Source of the DNA: Desulfuromonadales bacterium
GTDB taxonomy: Bacteria > Desulfobacterota > Desulfuromonadia > Geobacterales > Pseudopelobacteraceae
Length of the DNA: 7,652 nt
Reading direction: 5' to 3'
NCBI GenBank assembly: GCA_015688915.1
Contig: JAATGX010000227.1
Location: 1-7,652 of the forward strand
This document shows positions 1 through 7,151 of the stretch, one piece after another. Within the stretch, counting starts at the first letter, position 1; the number at the start of each line of letters is the position of its first letter. The notes below the pieces were generated by a model. That model was not told the DNA's origin. It ran no database searches and saw nothing but the letters and a program-made list of their open reading frames with translations. The position numbers were made by a program, and so were the translations under genes.

Positions 1-981
1 AACGCCGACGGCGACCTCGACAGGGTAGCCGACAACCTGTCCCCCTTCTCCCGCCGTAAGGGTTTGGAAGGACATTTCAACAAACCGTACATCCAGCAGG
101 AGAGTACCTGTTGGCGCCGCTCATTGTGGGAAGAGTCCGGGAACGAACTCTCGTCTTCCCTTAAACTGGCGGGGGATCTCGAATTGTGGACCAGGTTTTT
201 CCGCCTTGCGCCGTTGCACACCGTTGATACGCTTCTCGGCGGCTATCGCTACCATGGGCTCCAGCGCGGAATCACCCAGGCTGACGGCTATTTTCACGAG
301 GCGTGCGCCATCATGGAGAAGGAACGGCAGGCGTGCTCCACGCCGGATGGCGCGCTTCCGCCCCCTCCCCCCGTCATCACGCTCTCACGGGAGCGGCTGG
401 CGACGTTCACCGCAGCCTGCGGCATCAGCCCGGAACCGCCTTCCGCGCGCTCCTGCTGGCGGCACTACACCGAGAACCTGATCGCCATCACCAACCGCCT
501 GATGCGGGAAAAACGACCCGAGCAGACCGATTTTTTCCGGAACGAAATGATGCTGTTCGGCCTGGCAAAGCCGAGCGCCGTATCCCTCACGGCCGACCGG
601 CTCGATGAACTGGCGGAGTTGCACCGGCGGGTTCAGGCGTTGAACGAGAAGGGTGAGCAGTACGCGACCCAAGGGGATGGAGAGCATGCGCTTGCCGCTT
701 TCAGGGATGCCCATTCCCTTGCCCCTTCATTTTCCCGGACAAGAACCAATCTCGTGCAGGGTCTCTGGCGATGGGGGGAGCGGAAGCAGGCACTGGAGCA
801 GTTAGCAGGAGCGCTCTCCGAGCATGCCCATGACCGGTGGCTCGTTCTTGCGGCAGCGGAAATTCTTGCTGCATGCAATGCACGGGAGCAGGCGCGGGGA
901 GTGTGCAGCGAATACCTGTCCTACGACCCACACGATGACGAGGTTCGTCAAATGCTCTACAAGTTGGGGGGAAAGGGCTGA
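1..981 (+). CDS. Glycosyltransferase family 2 C-terminal part fused to a TPR-like tail (5' end outside window)
   Basis: The frame is open from base 1 to the TGA at 979-981, giving 326 residues. The only early start-like codon (TTG at 64) lies inside a conserved block, so the true start is upstream of the window. Fragment residues about 28-82 (IQQEST.WRR.LWEE, then GDLELWTRFFR, LHTVD, LLGGYR) match the acceptor-side half of the first two GT2 domains in the next gene, especially the second. The nucleotide-sugar binding half (TPSYNQ and SDD motifs) must therefore lie upstream. A Pro run (about 120-124) and a linker lead into a helical segment (about 213-320) with TPR-like spacing, such as GEQYATQGDGEHALAAFRDA followed by LAP. 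Likely role: cytoplasmic sugar transfer in glycan or flagellin glycan synthesis, with the TPR tail for protein contacts (inferred). The stop overlaps the next start (TGATG), indicating an operon with translational coupling. Donor and acceptor are unknown. Confidence 0.85.
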   Translation, partial: NADGDLDRVADNLSPFSRRKGLEGHFNKPYIQQESTCWRRSLWEESGNELSSSLKLAGDLELWTRFFRLAPLHTVDTLLGGYRYHGLQRGITQADGYFHEACAIMEKERQACSTPDGALPPPPPVITLSRERLATFTAACGISPEPPSARSCWRHYTENLIAITNRLMREKRPEQTDFFRNEMMLFGLAKPSAVSLTADRLDELAELHRRVQALNEKGEQYATQGDGEHALAAFRDAHSLAPSFSRTRTNLVQGLWRWGERKQALEQLAGALSEHAHDRWLVLAAAEILAACNAREQARGVCSEYLSYDPHDDEVRQMLYKLGGKG

Positions 982-3900
982 TGTCCAAAATACCATCGAT
1001 CTCCGCAGGCATGCCGAGCATCTCCATCGTGACACCTTCCTACAACCAGGCCGAATATCTGGAGGAATGCATCGACTCCATCCTGAGCCAGAACTATCCG
1101 AACCTCGAATACATCATCATGGATGGCGGCAGCAGTGACAGCTCGGTCGAGATCATAAAAAAATACGAGAAATATCTCACCTACTGGCAGAGCAGGCCCG
1201 ATGGGGGGCACTATCGGGCGATTGACGAGGGGTTCCGCCGCTCTTCCGGCGAGATCATGGGATGGCTCAATTCAGACGACAAGTTTCATCCCGGCGGTCT
1301 CCGGGTACTGGCAGAGGTATTCACAAGCGTACCCCATGTTGAGTTCCTGTCCGGCTCCATGGTGGGTTTCGACGGGTATGGGAAAGTTGTCAGATTGAAC
1401 AGGCAGGGACTGACATGGTCCCGCAGCATGCTCCTTGACAGAAACAATTTCCGTTCCGACCTGTTTGTCATGCAGGAGGCGACCTACTGGCGAAGGAGCC
1501 TATGGGAACGGGCAGGCGGGTATCTCGATACCCGTTACGCCCTCGCCGCTGATTTTGAACTGTGGGTCAGGTTCACCCGCTTTGCGCAACTCCACTCAGT
1601 TAATGCCCTGACAGCAGGCTTCAGAAAACACGGAAATGCACAACGATCCCACGCACTTCATAACGAATATATCAGGGAGTGCGAACACATTGTTGATGCC
1701 GAAGAGGTACGTGCCTCTTTTGATTCCTCTCTGGCCGATGTCTGCCCGCCGTTGATAAAGTACCCTCTATTCCGCAACGGCCCCCCTTTTACTGAAAAAA
1801 TAGCATATCCCAAAATTTCCATTGTAACCCCCTCGTTTAACCAAGCCGCATACTTGGAGGAGTGCATCGGTTCAACCCTGAGCCAGAACTATCCGAACCT
1901 CGAATACATCATCATGGATGGCGGCAGCAGCGACGGCTCGGTCGAGATCATAAAAAAATACGAGAAATATCTTGCCTACTGGCAGAGCAGGCCCGACGGC
2001 GGGCAATACCATGCGATTAACGATGGTTTCAGCCGTTCTTCCGGTGAAATCATGGGGTGGCTGAACTCAGACGACAAACTCCATCCCGGCGCTTTATGGC
2101 TTATCGCCGACGTATTCAGGGCTCAACCCGATTTTGAGTGGATCATGGGCATGCCTACGGTATGGGATTCATCAGGAGCTCTGGGTTCGGTTGTTCATCC
2201 CCCTCCGCGCTGGTCCCGCGAGCTCTATCTGCGGGGAGAGATCGGGCCGCCGCATATCCAGCAGGAATCGACCTTCTGGCGCAGGCGGTTGTGGGAACGG
2301 GCCGGCGCACGGCTTGATCTCTCCCTCGAATACGCCGCCGACATGGAGTTGTGGTCCCGATTTTTCCGGCATAGCCAACTCCATACCATTGATGCCATGC
2401 TGGGGGGGTTCAGGGCGCAACCCCACCAAAAAACGGCCCTGCATATGGAAAGCTACAACAGGGAGGTTGCCGGCGTCGTCGAGAGAGAGGGCAAATTTTT
2501 TCGGGCGGCGAAGGAGCAAACACTTCTTCCCGCTCCCTCGCCGGTCAGTCTCGCAACGAGTGTCGGCCATGGCCATAGCCGCATAACAGCCGACAATTTC
2601 GGGTTCTTCACCTATTCCCGCATTACCCACTTCCCGTTCTTTGCCGGCCTGGACCTGGAACTGTACGGTTTGCCCCCCAACCCCGAAGGCTGCGACCTGA
2701 AGATCTATCAGGATCTCCTTGTCTTCAGCTTCATTCGCGGGAATATCCCTCCGGGCTCACGGCTTCTGGAGGTCGGGGGCGGGGATTCCCGCGTATTGCG
2801 TCCTCTGCACGAAGATTACGAGTGCTGGAATCTCGACAAGTTGGAGGGACTCGGCAACGGTCCGGTCGAAGTACGTTCAACGGATTTCCGGCTTGTGCGT
2901 GACTATATCGGGGCTTTTAACCCCGAACTGCCGGATGGTTACTTTGATTTTGTCTTCAGCATTTCCGTTTTTGAACATGTCGAGGAAGGCGAACAGAACT
3001 TCAGAAACATTCTTGGCGATATTGCACGTGTTCTCAAGCCAGGGGGACTGTCACTGCACTGTTTTGATATGGTTGCGCGCGATAGCGACGTATGGACGAA
3101 CTCGTTCCTGCCGTATATTTTTGAACACGTTCCCACCCTGAATAGCTTTGTCCCCTTGAAGCAGGTCTTTTTGGATCCCCACACCTACGTCATGTCGCAG
3201 CTCGCTTACGAGACGTTCTGGCGACCGGCCACACATGTTCCGTATCAGCAATTCGGTTTCCCCCTTTCGTACAACGTGCTGTGGCGCAAGGAAAATCAGG
3301 TGGTCAATAATCTTGTGGCCGCTGAAGTGCCGAATAAAAAACAATATGCCATTTCCGCAATAGTGACCACCTATGCGTCCGAGGCCTTTATGCGTGAATG
3401 CCTGGAGGATCTGGAAGAGCAGACAGTAGCCGACCAACTGGAGATCATTGTCGTGGATGCGGCCTCACCCCAGAATGAACGGGCGATCGTGGAAGAGTTC
3501 CAGCAGCGTTACGGCAATATCAAATACATACGGACCAAAGAACGGATCGGCATCTACGCGGCCTGGAATATTGCCATCAAGAATGCCAGTGGCAGATATT
3601 GCATTTCATTCAGCACCAATGATCGCTTGCGAAGAGAGGCATGCGAGATACTTAAACGATCTCTTGACGATAACCCGGAGGTGATGCTGGTCTATGGCAA
3701 TACGTGGTTCACCCTGTTGCCTCATCAGACTTTCGAGCAGCATGTACCGAGCGGGGAGTATTTTTCCTGGCCACCGTACTCGTTTGAGTATCATCTCGAA
3801 AATTGTTGTGTCGGCCCGCATCCGATGTGGCGGCGTGTTGTCCATGATCATGTCGGGTATTTTAACGAAAAGTACCGGGCGCTGGGTGACCAGGATATGT

Positions 3901-6005
3901 GGCTGCGAATTGCGGAACGGTTTCCGCTTTTGCATGTGCCGGAGTTTACCGGACTCTACTGGTATTCTTCTGAAGGAATATCCAACCAGCGCGATCTAGC
4001 GGATGCCGAAAAGGATGAGATTTTTGCCATCTACCGACGCCGGCACCATGAGAGAATGAAACGTATCGAAACCTTCGTGCAGGAAAAGAGAACGGCAGAA
4101 CCGGCCAAGGCAGTATCCCCAGGAGTAGATACTGAAACTGCCGGTTCCAACCTTGCTTCACCACTGAAAATTGCCGTATTTACGCTCGATATCCCGGAAC
4201 AGGCCTGTGCACAATTGAGACTCATTGATCCGTTCTCAACATTGCGGGGAGTCGTGGATATCCTTTGGGGCGTCACTATTACTGGCGCAAATTACACGAC
4301 AAATCTCGATATGATTCAAGCCGCCGATGTGATCGTGGTGCAACGTTTTTATCTCAGGAATGGAAACCTGCCGTACCTGGAGCAGATGTTCGACTCGGGA
4401 AAACCGGTCATTTATGAAATTGATGACCGGTTGACCGATGTGCCGGATTCAAATCACCTGAAATCCTGGATCAAGGAAACCGCCGATTTGCTTCCGAAAA
4501 CTCTGCCGCGCTTCGACGCCGTAACGGTGACGACAGAACCGCTCAAAGCAGCGTTGGAACCATATGCTGGCGAACTACATGTAGTACCTACCTGTCTCAA
4601 TGGAGATTTGTGGTCAACGTCGAAGATCGAAAGCCGTTCGGATCATATCTGCATAGGTTTTTGCGGTACTCCGACTCACACGGCCGAGTTGGAGTTGATC
4701 GAGCCGGCACTCACACGTGTCGCCCGTGAATATGGGAACTCTGTTTCCTTCGTTTTCATGGGGTGCGCCAGTGAAGCCTTGTCGCGATTACCCGGCTTCC
4801 GCTTCATACCATTCGAGAACTCATATGCCGACTATGCTCGGAAATTACAGGAAATCGGACTGGACATCGCCCTTGTTCCGTTGGTCGACAACCCATTCAA
4901 TCACTGCAAAAGCAATATAAAGTGGCTGGAATATTCAGCATGCGGCATAGCCGGCATCTACGCGGATTTGCCCCCGTATAACGCCTGTGTCGAGCACGGG
5001 CGTACCGGGTTGCTCGCAGGTAAGGAGCCTGAGCAGTGGTATCAGGCAATCTGGCTCCTGTTGGAGCATGATCAATTGCGCCGGAGCATTGCAGACAATG
5101 CGCGCAACAAGGTCCTCAATGAATACTCCCTACGGTCATCGGCCGTGAATTATGGCCAATTTCTCTGCCGGTGGTATGATCGCTGGCACATTGGTCATCA
5201 ATCCTCGCGACCATTGGTTTCAGTCATTATTCCGGTATTTAATCAGTTGGCCTATACACGGAAATGTCTTGAGAGCGTATTTTTGTCGCTACAGTCACCA
5301 CTAGCTGATCGCATAGAACTGATAGTGGTGGACAACGGGTCTAATGACGGTACGGAGGAATATCTAAAAACGCTCATACCCAAGGTCCGGATGGTCCGAC
5401 ATCAACGAAATCTTGGTTTTGCGAGAGGATGCAACAGCGGTGCTCACGTTGCAACAGGGAGCTATCTGGTATTTTTGAATAATGATACTGAGCCCTGCAA
5501 TGGCTGGCTTGAGGCTTTATTAGCTACATTTGAGGCCAATTCAATGGCCGGCGTCGTCGGCAGCAAATTGATCTTTCCTGATGGCACCATTCAGCATGCC
5601 GGGGTAGCCATTGTGCGGGATCCCTATTTACCTGCGGAATTAAGCCCTTGTCACATCGGTTATCAACGGGAGGATTCGCCGGAATACAGCCGGACGCGGG
5701 AGTGCCTGGCCGTAACGGCAGCCTGTTGTATGATTGAGCGCTGGCTGTTCGCCCAAGTAGGGGGATTTGACGAGGGCTATTGGAACGGTTTCGAGGATGT
5801 TGATCTCTGCTTTAAGGTACATAAGGCAGGATACAGGGCCGTCTATCAGCCGGCCAGCGTTGTTGTTCACTACGAATCAAAATCCGGTCCCGAAAGAAAA
5901 AAAGCTGAACAGGGCAATCTGCAACGTTTACAGGAGCGCTGGATTGGTAGAATATCTCCCGAATATGTGCGGATAAGTCCGGAGAGGGTGGAACGGATTT
6001 TGTAA
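981..6005 (+). CDS. Giant six-domain glycosyltransferase/methyltransferase (GT2-GT2-MTase-GT2-GT4-GT2)
   Basis: The protein has 1674 residues, several times a usual single GT2 (about 250-350). Domains in order: GT2-1, about 13-225 (VTPSYNQ, MDGGSSD, NSDD 97-100); GT2-2, about 278-480 (VTPSFNQ, NSDD 362-365), closely similar to GT2-1; class I SAM methyltransferase, about 575-705 (LLEVGGGD 595-602, acidic D619, FDFVFSISVFEHV 655-667, VLKPGG 684-689); GT2-3, about 789-1000 (VTTYAS, STND 878-881, GDQDMW 969-974); a charged, Ala/Pro-containing linker, about 1030-1060; a GT-B/GT4-like transferase, about 1061-1400 (YEIDD 1145-1149, GFCGTPTHTAEL, KSNIKWLEY with E1317); GT2-4, about 1411-1640 (VIIPVFNQ, DNGSNDGT, NNDT 1500-1503, FEDVDL 1604-1609), rhamnosyltransferase-like. 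No signal peptide or membrane segment is evident, so it is probably cytoplasmic or peripheral. ATG 981 is chosen for the TGATG coupling to the preceding gene, with a G-rich stretch about 8 nt upstream; Met11 (1011) is an alternative. Likely role: stepwise assembly and methylation of an oligosaccharide (inferred). Substrates cannot be named. Confidence 0.93.
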   Translation: MSKIPSISAGMPSISIVTPSYNQAEYLEECIDSILSQNYPNLEYIIMDGGSSDSSVEIIKKYEKYLTYWQSRPDGGHYRAIDEGFRRSSGEIMGWLNSDDKFHPGGLRVLAEVFTSVPHVEFLSGSMVGFDGYGKVVRLNRQGLTWSRSMLLDRNNFRSDLFVMQEATYWRRSLWERAGGYLDTRYALAADFELWVRFTRFAQLHSVNALTAGFRKHGNAQRSHALHNEYIRECEHIVDAEEVRASFDSSLADVCPPLIKYPLFRNGPPFTEKIAYPKISIVTPSFNQAAYLEECIGSTLSQNYPNLEYIIMDGGSSDGSVEIIKKYEKYLAYWQSRPDGGQYHAINDGFSRSSGEIMGWLNSDDKLHPGALWLIADVFRAQPDFEWIMGMPTVWDSSGALGSVVHPPPRWSRELYLRGEIGPPHIQQESTFWRRRLWERAGARLDLSLEYAADMELWSRFFRHSQLHTIDAMLGGFRAQPHQKTALHMESYNREVAGVVEREGKFFRAAKEQTLLPAPSPVSLATSVGHGHSRITADNFGFFTYSRITHFPFFAGLDLELYGLPPNPEGCDLKIYQDLLVFSFIRGNIPPGSRLLEVGGGDSRVLRPLHEDYECWNLDKLEGLGNGPVEVRSTDFRLVRDYIGAFNPELPDGYFDFVFSISVFEHVEEGEQNFRNILGDIARVLKPGGLSLHCFDMVARDSDVWTNSFLPYIFEHVPTLNSFVPLKQVFLDPHTYVMSQLAYETFWRPATHVPYQQFGFPLSYNVLWRKENQVVNNLVAAEVPNKKQYAISAIVTTYASEAFMRECLEDLEEQTVADQLEIIVVDAASPQNERAIVEEFQQRYGNIKYIRTKERIGIYAAWNIAIKNASGRYCISFSTNDRLRREACEILKRSLDDNPEVMLVYGNTWFTLLPHQTFEQHVPSGEYFSWPPYSFEYHLENCCVGPHPMWRRVVHDHVGYFNEKYRALGDQDMWLRIAERFPLLHVPEFTGLYWYSSEGISNQRDLADAEKDEIFAIYRRRHHERMKRIETFVQEKRTAEPAKAVSPGVDTETAGSNLASPLKIAVFTLDIPEQACAQLRLIDPFSTLRGVVDILWGVTITGANYTTNLDMIQAADVIVVQRFYLRNGNLPYLEQMFDSGKPVIYEIDDRLTDVPDSNHLKSWIKETADLLPKTLPRFDAVTVTTEPLKAALEPYAGELHVVPTCLNGDLWSTSKIESRSDHICIGFCGTPTHTAELELIEPALTRVAREYGNSVSFVFMGCASEALSRLPGFRFIPFENSYADYARKLQEIGLDIALVPLVDNPFNHCKSNIKWLEYSACGIAGIYADLPPYNACVEHGRTGLLAGKEPEQWYQAIWLLLEHDQLRRSIADNARNKVLNEYSLRSSAVNYGQFLCRWYDRWHIGHQSSRPLVSVIIPVFNQLAYTRKCLESVFLSLQSPLADRIELIVVDNGSNDGTEEYLKTLIPKVRMVRHQRNLGFARGCNSGAHVATGSYLVFLNNDTEPCNGWLEALLATFEANSMAGVVGSKLIFPDGTIQHAGVAIVRDPYLPAELSPCHIGYQREDSPEYSRTRECLAVTAACCMIERWLFAQVGGFDEGYWNGFEDVDLCFKVHKAGYRAVYQPASVVVHYESKSGPERKKAEQGNLQRLQERWIGRISPEYVRISPERVERIL
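1082..1201 (+). repeat. Intragenic direct repeat, copy 1 (GT2-1 catalytic core)
   Basis: This copy pairs with 1877-1996 at an offset of 795 bp (265 codons). By hand alignment the two copies differ at 4 of 120 bases (1136, 1140, 1178 and 1179), and the first 54 bp are identical. The segment encodes the part of GT2-1 from LSQNYPNLEYI through MDGGSSD to SRPDGG. The flanks are far more diverged: 17 mismatches in the 61 bp to the left and 13 in the 60 bp to the right. Confidence 0.9.
1877..1996 (+). repeat. Intragenic direct repeat, copy 2 (GT2-2 catalytic core)
   Basis: This is the second copy of the 120-bp direct repeat, within GT2-2. It preserves synonymous positions as well as protein sequence relative to copy 1 (1082-1201). 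The protein differences are confined to SSDGS for SSDSS and YLAYW for YLTYW. The sharp edges suggest a recent conversion or duplication tract rather than protein-level constraint alone. Confidence 0.9.
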
Positions 6006-6058
6006 CTGCTGTGAAATTTGGCGACATTTGCTTACGATGCTGCACACTATATCGTTAT

Positions 6059-6079
6059 CGGCTACCAGAATATGAGCCG
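6059..6079. other. Small inverted repeat in the intergenic gap
   Basis: CGGCT (6059-6063) and AGCCG (6075-6079) form a perfect 5-bp stem with an 11-nt loop. It lies 54 bp after the stop of the giant gene. No T-run follows on either strand, so it is not a convincing intrinsic terminator. It could be a weak RNA structure or chance. Confidence 0.2.
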
Positions 6080-6123
6080 CTGACGCATGTTGCGGTAAAA
6101 ATGACGGGATACGGCGAAAACGG

Positions 6124-6151
6124 TTGCATATTACAATGATACGAGTAAAAT
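6124..6151 (+). promoter_or_regulatory. Candidate sigma-70 promoter for the TPR/GT2 gene pair
   Basis: A TTGCAT element (6124-6129; the TTG core of the -35 consensus) is followed after 16 bp by TAAAAT (6146-6151; 5 of 6 to TATAAT). The surrounding stretch is AT-rich: 19 of 60 bases in 6121-6180 are G or C by hand count. Transcription would start near 6158, giving a short leader that just includes the Shine-Dalgarno sequence. The 174-bp gap 6006-6179 contains no other gene. The -35 match is weak, so read-through from upstream may contribute. Confidence 0.35.
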
Positions 6152-6166
6152 CTACCGATCTTTATT

Positions 6167-6172
6167 GAGGAG
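6167..6172 (+). promoter_or_regulatory. Shine-Dalgarno sequence fixing the start of the TPR gene
   Basis: GAGGAG lies 7 nt before the ATG at 6180. This supports the ATG rather than the in-frame TTG at 6165, which overlaps the ribosome-binding site itself. Confidence 0.8.
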
Positions 6173-6179
6173 TAATTTA

Positions 6180-7139
6180 ATGAACACATCTCTCGTCGCC
6201 TATAACATGTATGAGGCCCGGAACGCCTATCAACGCTTGCAGGCAACGCTTTCCGTCGATTCAGCCGAAGCGGCCATCACCGAAGTCAAGACCTTCCTGA
6301 AGATGTTCCCCGAGGTGGCATTGGCCCATAACGATCTGGGGGTGCTCTTCTGCAAGGCCGGAAACAATCTGCTCGCCCTGGCCCATTACGAAAAGGCCAA
6401 CCGGCTTCAGCCCAATACCCCCACCATCATCAAAAACCTGGCGGAGTTCTATTTCGTGATCCTGGGGTGGGTGGATGACGCCATCGACATGCTGACCGGG
6501 CTTCTGAACGACTACCCCGAGGATTTCGAGATTTTGACAGCGCTGGCGAATATCAGCACCAAGGTCGGACGGCCTGAGGAGGCGCGGATCTTTTATCGCA
6601 AGGCCCTGCAGATCGATCCTGATAACGCGGAGCTGCGCGAACTGCTCGCCCATCTGGAAGGGCCGGTTTCAGCCGCGGAGTACCGTTCCGGCACTGCGGC
6701 CCCATCGCCCGATCCTGTCGCCGTCGCGCCGGTCAGCGGCGAAGGGGACGAAGCGGCGTTGGCGTTGCAACGGCTGATCGCCCAGAATCCCGGCAATGCC
6801 GTGGCCCACAACAACCTGGGAGTCGTTCGCTCCCGGCAGGGACGTCCGGATGAAGCGGCGGCCCATTATGAGCGGGCTATCACCTGTGACTCTGCCAATC
6901 TTGTCTACCGCAAAAATCTGGCTGACCTCTATTATGCGTACTTGGGCCGTACCGATGAAGCAATCGCGATCTATACCTCCCTTCTGAGGGAATATCCCCG
7001 GGATATCGAACTGCTGACCGCCCTTGCGATCATCTGTAAGGCCAATCAGCTTAAGGAGCAGGCCAGAACCTTCATCAAAAAGGTTCTGGAACTTGAACCG
7101 TGGAACAGCGACGCCAGGGAGTTTCTGGCCAATCTGTAG
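6180..7139 (+). CDS. TPR repeat protein with a duplicated three-TPR module
   Basis: The 319-residue protein starts at ATG 6180 behind a good Shine-Dalgarno sequence. It consists of tetratricopeptide repeats in two matching blocks, residues about 31-160 and about 191-319, offset by 160 residues. Paired signatures include AHNDLGVL / AHNNLGVV, AHYEKA / AHYERA, KNLAEFYF / KNLADLYY and EILTALANI / ELLTALAII. Each block holds about three full TPRs plus a leading helix pair. The blocks are joined by a linker rich in Ala, Pro, Val and Gly (about 161-190). No signal peptide, membrane segment or enzymatic motif is seen, so it is probably a cytoplasmic scaffold. TPR proteins commonly mediate protein-protein contacts. 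Its position between glycosyltransferase genes suggests it helps present a protein acceptor or organise the enzymes (inferred). A second GT2 follows in the same frame after a single TAG, so the two may be functionally or evolutionarily one unit. Confidence 0.9.
   Translation: MNTSLVAYNMYEARNAYQRLQATLSVDSAEAAITEVKTFLKMFPEVALAHNDLGVLFCKAGNNLLALAHYEKANRLQPNTPTIIKNLAEFYFVILGWVDDAIDMLTGLLNDYPEDFEILTALANISTKVGRPEEARIFYRKALQIDPDNAELRELLAHLEGPVSAAEYRSGTAAPSPDPVAVAPVSGEGDEAALALQRLIAQNPGNAVAHNNLGVVRSRQGRPDEAAAHYERAITCDSANLVYRKNLADLYYAYLGRTDEAIAIYTSLLREYPRDIELLTALAIICKANQLKEQARTFIKKVLELEPWNSDAREFLANL
6270..6659 (+). repeat. TPR module A (residues about 31-160)
   Basis: This is the first copy of the internally duplicated TPR block. 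It matches module B at a 480-bp offset, clearly at protein level and only moderately at DNA level, so the duplication is older than the 120-bp repeat in the giant gene. Confidence 0.75.
6750..7136 (+). repeat. TPR module B (residues about 191-319)
   Basis: This is the second copy of the TPR block. The order of motifs is the same as in module A: AHNNLG, AHYERA, KNLADLYY, LLREYP, LLTALA. The copy runs to the stop codon, so the protein ends exactly at the end of a repeat unit. Confidence 0.75.
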
Positions 7140-7151
7140 CGGGTCGTTGTA

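Noticed and set aside
64..981. TTG at 64 as the true start of the first gene
   Set aside because: The frame is open upstream to base 1, and the sequence after TTG begins inside a GT2 domain that needs its donor-binding half. The gene is cut by the window edge.
2134..2630. Overlapping open frames of about 150 codons on both strands inside the giant gene
   Set aside because: Both sit inside the GT2-2 acceptor region, whose own frame matches two paralogous modules. Their translations show no family motifs.
6018..6034. Sigma-54-like element (TTGGCGACATTTGCT) after the giant gene
   Set aside because: GG and GC elements are present, but only 8 bases separate them instead of the 10 required for a -24/-12 promoter.
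6055..6062. TTATCGGC, the reverse complement of the sigma-28 -10 consensus GCCGATAA
   Set aside because: No matching -35 element lies at the right distance on the minus strand, and a minus-strand promoter here would fire back into the giant gene. It is probably chance.
6076..6105. Possible intrinsic terminator (CCGC...GCGG followed by an A-rich stretch)
   Set aside because: The stem is only 4 bp with a loop of about 11 nt, and the following run is A rather than T on the coding strand.
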